Shown here: positions 56,514-64,000 of the stretch, piece after piece
Numbering within the stretch: position 1 is the stretch's first letter
Layout of the letters: the number at the start of each line of letters is the position of its first letter
Origin: Pseudomonas sp. S06B 330
GTDB taxonomy: Bacteria; Pseudomonadota; Gammaproteobacteria; Pseudomonadales; Pseudomonadaceae
Assembly (NCBI RefSeq): GCF_002845275.2
Contig: NZ_CP088149.1
Coordinates: 5,090,001-5,154,000, forward strand
DNA length: 64,000 bases
Reading direction: 5' to 3'
Translations under genes and position numbers: made by a program
The notes under the pieces: model-generated
What the model saw: the letters and a program-made list of their open reading frames with translations, nothing else
What the model was told of the DNA's origin: nothing
Databases searched by the model: none

Positions 56514-57587
56514 TCAGCCTTGCGACAGCAACTGGCGCAGGTCGATCACTGCCGCGTTGGCACGGGAGATGTAGTTGGCCATCACCAGCGAGTGGTTGGC
56601 CCACATGCCAAAACCACTGCCATTGAGCACCATTGGGCTCCACAGTGGCTCCTGCGAAGCCTCCAGTTCACGAATGATCTGACGCACGCTGACCGTGGCG
56701 TTCTTCTTCGCCAGGACGTCAGCGAAGTCCACTTCGATGGCGCGCAACAGGTGCGACAGCGCCCAGGCCTGGCCACGGGCTTCATAGAAGACGTTGTCGA
56801 TCTGCAGCCATGGCGTCTCGACCACCTCCTCATCCAACTGTGGCGCTTGCCCGGCGACCACGGTCTCGGTCTTCAGGCTGCTGTTGAGCTTGACCCGACC
56901 GACGCTGGCCGACAGGCGCTGCGACAGCGAGCCCAGACGGGTGGCTACGTCGCCCAACCAGTTGTTGAGGTTGTCGGCACGGGTATAGAACAGTGCACCT
57001 TGCTGATCCGGCGAGGCCAGACGCTTCTGGTAGCGGCTCAGAGAGTTCATGCCTTCCTGGAACTCCGACTCGCTCGACGGCAGGATCCAGCTCTTATTGT
57101 CGAAGTTAAAGCGCGGCTCGGCCTTGGCCAGGTCAGCGTCTTCAGCGGACTGCGACTGCGAACGGGCGAAGTCTTTACGCAGTGCCCGGCTCAGGTCACG
57201 GACCTGCACCAGCACGCCATATTCCCAGCTGGGCATGTTGTCCATCCACAGGCCTGGCGGGAAGCGGTCGTTGGAAATGTAGCCGCCCGGCTTATGCAGC
57301 AAGGTACCCGCAACGGTCTTGAGGGTCTCTACCGTGGTGTAGCCAACGACCATCTGCTGACCAGTCTTTTCGGCGGCTGCCTGGGCATTTTGCTGGACCG
57401 GAAACAGATCCGGCTCCGCGCTCCAGTACCAGCCCAGGCCGATGCACACCAACAAGTACAAGCCAATCAGCGTGCCCAGCGCTCGGCTGAAAAACAATCC
57501 GCCAAAGTAACTGCGGGTGGCGGCACTGCGGGGCTCGACACGCTCGCGCGCCTCGGCTTTGCCTGTACGGTTTTTCCAATCCAGCAT
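56514..57587 (-). CDS. DUF2333 protein
   Basis: The 357-residue protein has one N-terminal transmembrane helix (LGTLIGLYLLVCIGLGWYW) after a short cytoplasmic stretch, and a periplasmic rest matching DUF2333. AAAGGA fixes the ATG at MLDWKNRTG; upstream in-frame sequence lacks a ribosome-binding site. No function is known. It is followed directly by the Nudix gene. Confidence 0.85.
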   Translation of the reverse strand: MLDWKNRTGKAEARERVEPRSAATRSYFGGLFFSRALGTLIGLYLLVCIGLGWYWSAEPDLFPVQQNAQAAAEKTGQQMVVGYTTVETLKTVAGTLLHKPGGYISNDRFPPGLWMDNMPSWEYGVLVQVRDLSRALRKDFARSQSQSAEDADLAKAEPRFNFDNKSWILPSSESEFQEGMNSLSRYQKRLASPDQQGALFYTRADNLNNWLGDVATRLGSLSQRLSASVGRVKLNSSLKTETVVAGQAPQLDEEVVETPWLQIDNVFYEARGQAWALSHLLRAIEVDFADVLAKKNATVSVRQIIRELEASQEPLWSPMVLNGSGFGMWANHSLVMANYISRANAAVIDLRQLLSQG

Positions 57588-57866
57588 GGCGTTGTCCTTT
57601 CTGTCACGTCGGTTCAAGGGGTTCGACCGCAACCCCCGGGCTTCGTGCCAGCGCTGTGCGGTTTCCACGGTGCGCCGCCTGCCGGGGTGGGCAAGTATCC
57701 CAGCACTATAAATCAAGCGCGCCGGTTCGCATAAGCGACTATCGGGTCGGCAACTGAATAAACAGACTTGTACAGTAAATTGATACAAGACACTCGATTG
57801 TCGGAAAAGAGGTGCTAGCATAGAGCCATCACTCGAACTGCCTCACCCCATATAAGTAGTCAGGAC

Positions 57867-59480
57867 ATGACCGAGCCAGAAGACCCCAACCGTGAGCGCC
57901 TCAAGCAACACTTTGCCCAGCGGGTTATCCACCAGGCTCGGCAGATTCTCGAGATCTGGCAGCGCCTGCAGCGCAGCGAGTGGTCGACTGGCGACCTGGG
58001 TGAACTGTGCGAGGCCAACCTGCGCCTACAGCGCTACGCTGAGCGCTTCGAACAACCGGAACACAGTGAGTTGGCCGAGGCCATCGGCCAGACCCTGACG
58101 GCCGTCGAGGCTAATAGTGCACGCCTGAGCAGCCATCTGATCAGCGAGCTCAACCGGCTGATGCAGCGTCTGTCGCGCACCGGCCTGCGCCAGGGCGACC
58201 AACTCGACCACGTGCCGTTGCCCCCCTTGCGCAAACCGGTCTACATCATGCTTCAGGACCACGACCGGGCCGAGCGCCTGGCCCAGCAACTGGAGTTCTT
58301 CGGCCTTGGTGTACAAGCCTTGTACAGCGCTGATGCATTTCGCGCCTCCATGAGTGAGCGTTTGCCATCGGCAATCGTCATGGACGTCGACTTCAGCGGC
58401 TCTGGTAACGGCCTGCAACTGGCGGCCCAAGCCCAGCACGGCCTGGAGCAGCGGGTACCGCTGTTGTTCTTCAGCCTGCATGAGACCGACACGCCAACTC
58501 GCCTGGCCGCAGTGCGCGCTGGTGGCCAGGAGTTTCTCACCGGCACCCTGGAAGCCTCCAGCCTGCTGGAAAAAGTCGAACTGCTGACCAGCGTCACTCA
58601 GTACGAACCCTTCAAGGTACTGATCATCGACGATTCCCGCGCTCAGGCCATGCACACCGAACGCTTGCTCAACAGTGCCGGCATTGTCACCCGCACCCTG
58701 ACCGACCCGATCCGCACCATGGCCGAGCTTGCCGACTTCCAGCCGGACCTGATCATCCTCGACATGTACATGCCCGAGTGCACCGGTACCGAGCTAGCCA
58801 AGGTGATTCGTCACAATGACCGTTATGTCAGCGTGCCGATCATTTATCTGTCAGCCGAAGACGACCTGGACAAACAACTCGACGCCATGAGCGAAGGTGG
58901 CGATGACTTCCTGACCAAACCGATCCGCTCACGCCACCTGATCACTACCGTACGCAACCGAGCCGCGCGTGCGCGCAACCTCAAGGCGCGGATGGTTCGC
59001 GACAGCCTGACCGGCCTGTATAACCACACACATATCCTGCAATTGCTCGAAGACTGCAGCTTCCGTGCCCGCCGCGAAGAACAGCCACTGAGCTTTGCCA
59101 TGCTCGACATCGATCACTTCAAGAAGGTCAATGACAGCCATGGCCACCCCATGGGCGACCGGGTGATCAAGAGCCTGGCTCTGTTTCTCAAGCAGCGCCT
59201 GCGCAAGTCCGACTTCATTGGACGCTACGGTGGTGAAGAATTCGCCATCGTCATGCCCAACACCGATTTGTCAGCAGCGCATAAAGTGCTGGACGAAATT
59301 AGACGACGCTTTGCCGAAATCCATTACCCTGCGCAACCGCGTGACCTGTCCTGCACCTTCAGCGCCGGAGTGGTTCAACTCAGTGATGAGTTCGATGCAC
59401 TGAGCATGGCGACCGCGGCCGACGAAGCGCTGTATCAGGCCAAGGGCGCAGGGCGGAACCGCGTACAGCGGGTCGGCTAG
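57867..59480 (+). CDS. GGDEF response regulator (diguanylate cyclase)
   Basis: The 537-residue protein has two receiver-like domains and a GGDEF domain. The first receiver (about residues 125-245) lacks the acidic pair and the conserved lysine (FLTGTLEAS) and looks inactive as a phosphoacceptor. The second (about 250-370) is complete with Asp299 in ILDMYMPE and Lys in FLTKPIRS. The cyclase motif GGEEF is at residues 455-459, so c-di-GMP synthesis is likely. It diverges from the DUF2333 gene across 279 bp. Confidence 0.92.
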   Translation: MTEPEDPNRERLKQHFAQRVIHQARQILEIWQRLQRSEWSTGDLGELCEANLRLQRYAERFEQPEHSELAEAIGQTLTAVEANSARLSSHLISELNRLMQRLSRTGLRQGDQLDHVPLPPLRKPVYIMLQDHDRAERLAQQLEFFGLGVQALYSADAFRASMSERLPSAIVMDVDFSGSGNGLQLAAQAQHGLEQRVPLLFFSLHETDTPTRLAAVRAGGQEFLTGTLEASSLLEKVELLTSVTQYEPFKVLIIDDSRAQAMHTERLLNSAGIVTRTLTDPIRTMAELADFQPDLIILDMYMPECTGTELAKVIRHNDRYVSVPIIYLSAEDDLDKQLDAMSEGGDDFLTKPIRSRHLITTVRNRAARARNLKARMVRDSLTGLYNHTHILQLLEDCSFRARREEQPLSFAMLDIDHFKKVNDSHGHPMGDRVIKSLALFLKQRLRKSDFIGRYGGEEFAIVMPNTDLSAAHKVLDEIRRRFAEIHYPAQPRDLSCTFSAGVVQLSDEFDALSMATAADEALYQAKGAGRNRVQRVG

Positions 59481-59591
59481 ATAAAGGCAAAGTGCCACTT
59501 TTTTAGCGCGCAGCCCAACTTCGTCATCACCCGGTCACAAAAACGCAATAACTTCAGGGGCTTACCATTCGGCCGTTGGTAGACCCTGCAC

Positions 59592-61553
59592 ATGCGCCTG
59601 AAACTGCTAACCAATTTCAACACCCTGTTGCTGGTAACTGTCTGTATCGCCCTGGGTGCCACCCTGTGGTGGTCGCAGCGGGCGCTGGAGCGCCCTTATC
59701 AAATCATGGAGTGGTACCTGTCGCTGTCGCAGCAGTTCCAGAATCAGGCAGCACGCAACATCGAGGATTACCTGAGCAGCGGCGATGCGTTGCGCCATGC
59801 TACGGCGGTGCAAACGACGGCAGCCCTCCAGGAGGAGCTCAAGCAACTGCCCGAGCGCTTGTCTGCCACGGTACGTCCGAGCCTGGACAACCTGCAGCGC
59901 TTTACTGGCAATGAGTTGCTGGCAGCTGGCAAGCTGGCCGGCGACCCACAGGCCTTGCTGCTGCAGGCTGAGCGCGAGCTGGGGGCGAGCCTTGATCAAC
60001 TGGCCAGCTACGCCAACAGCAGTACCAGCAGCGATGCCGGAGGTTATGCGCCAGTGTTGTTTCAGGCTTCACTGCACCTCTCGCGGCTGTCGCTGACACG
60101 CGACAAGTTGGTCAGCAGCGGTCGCAGCGAGCTAGCCGATGAAGTGGAGCGCGAGTTGCAACACATCATCACCCAAGCCCACCAGCTTGATCAGTTGCCG
60201 CTGCTTGGGGTCGCCGCTGCCCGCGAATCGAATACCGATGACTTCGCTGCCCTAATGGGCCTGGAGACGCAAAGCAGCCGCGAAACCGAAGACGCCGGAG
60301 TCGCCCTCAAACGTGAACTGAACAGCTTGCTCAAACGCTATCCGGGAGAACTGCAACGCACCCGTGAGCAAATCCAGCGTCGTAGCGAGCTGGCCACTAG
60401 CACCCATCAGCAGATCGCCGCCGTGCAACAGGCGATTGCCGCCCTTGAACCGATGGTGCGCAGCCAGCACGCCTCGATCCAGGGTGAAGTGCGCCTGATC
60501 CAGGGCCTGATGATTGGCCTGATACTGCTGATCGCCTTGCTCATCGATACGCTGCAACGGCGCTTGGCCAGGGTGCTGACCAACCTGGCGCCAGCCCTGT
60601 CACGCTGGGCCGAAGGTGACTTCGCGCACGCCATCGCCTTGGGCAAAAGCAACCGTGAAATGCACGACATTCAGGACTCCCTAAACCGCCTGCGCCTCTA
60701 CCTGGTGGAACTGGTCGGGACCATCCGCAGCAATGCTGAACAGGTGGCTGGCAGCAGCCATGCCCTGGCCGGCATGAGCAGCGCCCTGCACCAGGGCGCC
60801 GAACGCCAGGCCGGCGACACGGCGCAAATCCGCGACGCCCTCGGCGAGCTGGAGGCGACCATCTTGCAAGTGGCTGGCGACGCCAGCCAAGCCGCCGACG
60901 CCAGCCGCGACGCCGGACGCGCAGTGGAGCAGGGCCAAGCCGTCATCGGCCAGAGCCTGACTGGACTGCGCACCTTGGTCGATGAAGTACAAGGCAATGC
61001 ACAAATGATTGAGCAACTGGCTGAAGAGTCGGCGACCATCGGCGGTGTGCTAACGGTGATTCGCTCGATTGCCGAACAGACCAACCTGCTGGCCCTCAAT
61101 GCGGCAATTGAAGCGGCGCGCGCCGGGGAAATGGGTCGCGGCTTTGCCGTCGTGGCCGAAGAAGTTCGCTCGCTGGCCCAGCGCACTACCGGCGCTACCG
61201 GCGAGATCCAAACCCTGATTGGCCGCCTGCAGCAAGCGGCCCGCGAATCCGTGGAGGGCATGCGCGCCCAGCTGGAGCATGCCCAAGCCACGGCCGACCA
61301 GGCTCAGGCGGCCGATGGCGCGCTGGATGAAATCGTCGCGTCAATCCAGACCATTTCGGCTACCGCGGTAAGAATTGCCGACGTCACGGCGCAGCAAAGC
61401 GGCGCCGTGAGCGAGATTCGTGACCACAGTGAGCGGATTCATGACTTGGGAGAAGACAACCTCCAACGTATTGGTGAAGGGCGTGAGCAGGGTGAGCAGT
61501 TGCTCAAGCTCGGCGGTGCGTTGAACACGGCTGTTCAGGCCTTCCGATTGTAA
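59592..61553 (+). CDS. Methyl-accepting chemotaxis protein
   Basis: The 653-residue receptor has TM1 ([16 protein letters not shown]) and TM2 ([17 protein letters not shown]) with a periplasmic ligand domain of about 280 residues, a HAMP region, and a conserved signalling tip ([33 protein letters not shown]). There is no C-terminal CheR-binding pentapeptide. Ligand unknown. It follows the GGDEF gene by 111 bp. Confidence 0.92.
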   Translation: MRLKLLTNFNTLLLVTVCIALGATLWWSQRALERPYQIMEWYLSLSQQFQNQAARNIEDYLSSGDALRHATAVQTTAALQEELKQLPERLSATVRPSLDNLQRFTGNELLAAGKLAGDPQALLLQAERELGASLDQLASYANSSTSSDAGGYAPVLFQASLHLSRLSLTRDKLVSSGRSELADEVERELQHIITQAHQLDQLPLLGVAAARESNTDDFAALMGLETQSSRETEDAGVALKRELNSLLKRYPGELQRTREQIQRRSELATSTHQQIAAVQQAIAALEPMVRSQHASIQGEVRLIQGLMIGLILLIALLIDTLQRRLARVLTNLAPALSRWAEGDFAHAIALGKSNREMHDIQDSLNRLRLYLVELVGTIRSNAEQVAGSSHALAGMSSALHQGAERQAGDTAQIRDALGELEATILQVAGDASQAADASRDAGRAVEQGQAVIGQSLTGLRTLVDEVQGNAQMIEQLAEESATIGGVLTVIRSIAEQTNLLALNAAIEAARAGEMGRGFAVVAEEVRSLAQRTTGATGEIQTLIGRLQQAARESVEGMRAQLEHAQATADQAQAADGALDEIVASIQTISATAVRIADVTAQQSGAVSEIRDHSERIHDLGEDNLQRIGEGREQGEQLLKLGGALNTAVQAFRL

Positions 61554-61562
61554 TCTGCGTAT

Positions 61563-61628
61563 TGTCGGCAAGGCCGCCTCCCCCATGAAAAACCAAACCT
61601 TGTGTGGGAGCCGGCCTACCCGGCGATA
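61563..61628. repeat. REP doublet between the MCP and dsbD genes
   Basis: TGTCGGCAAGGCCGCCTCCCCC and GTGGGAGCCGGCCTACCCGG are inverted degraded copies of the REP core seen at 46726 and 53263, separated by 18 bp. The spacer carries no gene. Confidence 0.75.
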
Positions 61629-61708
61629 CAAGCCCCCGCGTATTGCGCTGACTGCAGACATCGCCTTAGTCCGTTATCATGCAGGCACTTCTGTACTGCG
61701 AGACCGCC

Positions 61709-63499
61709 ATGCGCCGCCTGCTTTGCCTACTGTTTCTGCTCCTGGCCTTGCCCGCCGTCGGCGCCGGCCTGCTCGACAACCGTCCCAGTGCCACCCTTGG
61801 CGCTGCCTCGCTGAACAACAGCAGCGACTTCTTGCCGGTGCACGAAGCCTTCAAGCTGAGCCTCATTCAAAGCGACGCACACACCCTCAAACTGCGCTTC
61901 GTCGCCACCGATGGCTATTACCTGTATCGCCATCGCTTCCAGTTTCGCACCGAACCCGCCGACATCGCGCTGGGTAAAGCACAGATCCCGCCCGGTGAAG
62001 CCAAGCACGACGAGTTCTTCGGCGACGTCGAGGTCTACCACGGCATTCTCGACATAGATATCCCCCGGCCCGCCAACGACTCGCGCGCCTTTACCCTACT
62101 GGTCGGCTACCAAGGCTGCGCCGACAAAGGCTTGTGCTACCCACCGGAAACCGCCCGCCTCAGTGTTGATGGTACGGGAGCCGTTTCAACCACCGATGTC
62201 GCGCAGACGGCGGTAAAAGTCTGGACCTGGAAAGAACTGCTGCTGTTCTTTCTCGCAGGTGTCGGCCTGACCTTCACCCCTTGCGTCTTGCCGATGCTGC
62301 CGATCCTCTCCGGCGTCGTTTTGCGTGGCCAGGTGGGCGGTCTGCGCGGTTTCAGCCTGTCGCTGGCCTACGTACTGCCGATGGCCGCTTGCTTCGCACT
62401 GCTTGGCGCACTGATGGGCCTGTTCGGCGCCGGTATGAACCTGCAGGCACGCTTGCAATCAGCCTGGGTGCTGGTGCCGTTCTCGCTGTTTTTCGTACTG
62501 TTCGCCCTAGCGATGTTCGGCCTGTTCGAGTTGAAACTGCCGCACGCCATCAGCCAACGCCTGGAACGCCTGGTAGGCCAGACCAAAGGCGGCTCGCTGC
62601 TCGGCGCGGCAATTCTCGGGGTGTTTTCCAGCCTGCTGGTATCGCCCTGTGTATCAGCGCCGCTAGCTGGGGCACTGCTGTATATCAGCGCCAGCGGTGA
62701 TGCTGTCGGCGGCGCGCTGAAACTGTTCGCCCTGGGCCTGGGCATGGGCGCTCCACTACTGCTGGTGGCGACTGGCGGCGCGGCCTGGCTGCCGAAAAGC
62801 GGGCCGTGGCTGGTCACGGTGAAAAATGCCATCGGCGTACTGCTGTTGGGCCTGGCCATCGGCCTGCTTAGCCGGGTGCTACCGGGGCAGATCACCTTGC
62901 TCCTGGTCGGTGCGCTGGCCGCCGGGGTGGCCGTGTTCCTTGGTGCCCTGGAGTTCACGGTCAAAACCACTCGCCAGCGCCTGGCCCAGTTACTCGGTCT
63001 GGCCTTGCTGTTTTACGCCCTGACCTGCTGGTACGGCGCCCTCAGCGGGCAGACCGATCCACTGCGCCCGCTGCCCCAGGCCAACATCGCCAACAGTAGC
63101 CCAAGCAACCAGACCAGTAGTGTCAGTGCCTGGCAGACCGTCACCACCCCCGCCGCGCTGGACAGCGCCCTTGCTACTGCCAAGGCGGCCGGAAAGCCTG
63201 TGCTGCTGGACTGGTACGCCGACTGGTGCATCAGCTGCAAAGTGATTGAACATGAAGTGCTCAACGCCCCGGCGGTGCTGCCTCAGCTCAAGGACTACAC
63301 GCTATTGCGTTTCGATATCACGGCCAGTACCGCCGAGCAACGCGCCCTGCTCGATCGCTATCAACTGTTCGGCCCACCGGCGCTGTTGTTCTTTGCCGCG
63401 AACGGCAGCGAAAAAACCAGCGTTCGGGTAGTAGGAGAGACAAACGCCGGCGAATTTGCCGAGCACCTGACGCGCATTCGCGCCGATCTGGGTCTATAA
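61709..63499 (+). CDS. dsbD: Thiol:disulfide interchange protein DsbD
   Basis: The 596-residue protein has a signal peptide, an N-terminal domain with the redox pair in GCADKGLCYP, eight hydrophobic segments with FTPCVLPML and SPCVSAPLAG, and a thioredoxin-like C-terminus (WYADWCISCK). All redox cysteines are present. It carries electrons from cytoplasmic thioredoxin to periplasmic partners. The start at MRRLLCLLFLL is set by the signal peptide. Confidence 0.95.
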   Translation: MRRLLCLLFLLLALPAVGAGLLDNRPSATLGAASLNNSSDFLPVHEAFKLSLIQSDAHTLKLRFVATDGYYLYRHRFQFRTEPADIALGKAQIPPGEAKHDEFFGDVEVYHGILDIDIPRPANDSRAFTLLVGYQGCADKGLCYPPETARLSVDGTGAVSTTDVAQTAVKVWTWKELLLFFLAGVGLTFTPCVLPMLPILSGVVLRGQVGGLRGFSLSLAYVLPMAACFALLGALMGLFGAGMNLQARLQSAWVLVPFSLFFVLFALAMFGLFELKLPHAISQRLERLVGQTKGGSLLGAAILGVFSSLLVSPCVSAPLAGALLYISASGDAVGGALKLFALGLGMGAPLLLVATGGAAWLPKSGPWLVTVKNAIGVLLLGLAIGLLSRVLPGQITLLLVGALAAGVAVFLGALEFTVKTTRQRLAQLLGLALLFYALTCWYGALSGQTDPLRPLPQANIANSSPSNQTSSVSAWQTVTTPAALDSALATAKAAGKPVLLDWYADWCISCKVIEHEVLNAPAVLPQLKDYTLLRFDITASTAEQRALLDRYQLFGPPALLFFAANGSEKTSVRVVGETNAGEFAEHLTRIRADLGL

Positions 63500-63670
63500 C
63501 TTGATCTGGCTGCAGAAAAGCTTTTATCGATGACTGAAATTAATAAATTAGTCACATATTTAGCGTGAATATCGGTCATCGTGCTGGCTATTGCTGGTAA
63601 CTGGACAGTGCCCGCCGGTTTACGGCATAGTCGCCGCGCAACGATTCCTAACGATAAAAAGGATTCACAG

Positions 63671-64000
63671 ATGGCAACGCTACTGGTGCTGCACGGCCCC
63701 AACCTGAACCTGCTTGGCACCCGCGAACCGGGCGTCTATGGCGCCGTCACTCTGGCGCAGATCAACCAGGACCTGGAGCAGCGCGCCCGCGCCGCCGGCC
63801 ATCACTTGCAGTACCTGCAAAGCAATGCCGAGTATGAATTGATCGACCGCATCCACGCCGCGCGCAGCGAAGGCGTCGACTTCATTCTGATCAATCCGGC
63901 GGCTTTCACACACACAAGCGTCGCATTACGTGACGCATTGCTGGCAGTGAGCATCCCATTCATCGAAGTGCATTTGTCCAACGTGCACAAACGCGAACCT
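63671..64000 (+). CDS. aroQ: Type II 3-dehydroquinate dehydratase, 3' end missing
   Basis: The first 110 codons are present. The type II dehydroquinase signature is clear ([44 protein letters not shown]). The catalytic Tyr and His are in GVYGAVT and EVHLSN. It makes 3-dehydroshikimate in the shikimate pathway. AAAAGGA precedes the ATG. In Pseudomonas aroQ is usually followed by accB-accC, beyond this window. Confidence 0.96.
   Translation, partial: MATLLVLHGPNLNLLGTREPGVYGAVTLAQINQDLEQRARAAGHHLQYLQSNAEYELIDRIHAARSEGVDFILINPAAFTHTSVALRDALLAVSIPFIEVHLSNVHKREP

Noticed and set aside
59484..59502. Hairpin with T-tract after the GGDEF gene
   Set aside because: The stem has only four certain base pairs and the loop is strained; support is too thin for a terminator call.

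Overview
The window looks like chromosome of a Pseudomonas of the P. putida group. The supporting signs are high GC with strong GC3, near-intact families typical of that group (mmsA/bauA, a Pseudomonas-type adenine deaminase, CueR/CopZ, the PprAB-linked Tad locus, speA, dsbD followed by aroQ), and REP-type repeats built on a GGGAGCCGGCCTTGCCGGCGA-like core. I see no tRNA, rRNA, CRISPR array or insertion sequence.

Layout. 0-4.4 kb: beta-alanine/malonate-semialdehyde catabolism (bauA, mmsA cut by the window edge) with a divergent LysR regulator, then a TetR/RutR-type regulator. 4.4-6.2 kb: yigZ, an intergenic stretch with DnaA boxes, an SDR gene and a short gene fragment. 6.2-10.9 kb: a compact accessory NAD cluster. 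nadE, pncB and pncA run leftward, and a NaMN adenylyltransferase-like gene, an NrtR-type regulator and a Nudix hydrolase run rightward, facing each other across a 234-bp region that holds two matching promoter/operator elements. Together they encode a complete nicotinamide-to-NAD route. 11-22.3 kb: housekeeping and transport genes: adenine deaminase, ArsR, LysR with a divergent MDR oxidoreductase, a Bcr/CflA exporter, copZ and cueR each with a CueR-type promoter but no copper ATPase, a RIO kinase, AraC with a divergent SBF-like transporter. 21-25.8 kb: fatty-acid-type genes (thiolase, two-domain FabG, MaoC), a MazG-like hydrolase and cmoM.

25.9-42.2 kb: a surface-structure region: two tandem DUF4136 lipoproteins, a TadG-like protein, the PprA/PprB two-component pair, TadE-like pseudopilin, prepilin peptidase FppA, then the leftward, translationally coupled tadDCBA-tadZ-rcpA-rcpC operon, the divergent flp pilin, and an extra stand-alone receiver protein similar to the PprB receiver. 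Next comes a TpsB-type outer-membrane transporter with no TpsA partner in view.

43.9-64 kb: conserved chromosome: pbpC with the alpha-2-macroglobulin lipoprotein (intact thioester), a MATE exporter, speA, a YciH/SUI1 protein, a YfcD-like Nudix hydrolase, a DUF2333 protein, a GGDEF response regulator, a chemoreceptor, dsbD and the start of aroQ. Three REP doublets lie in this half. The most unusual parts are the NAD salvage cluster with its mirrored operators and the Tad/PprAB region with its extra receiver and orphan TpsB.
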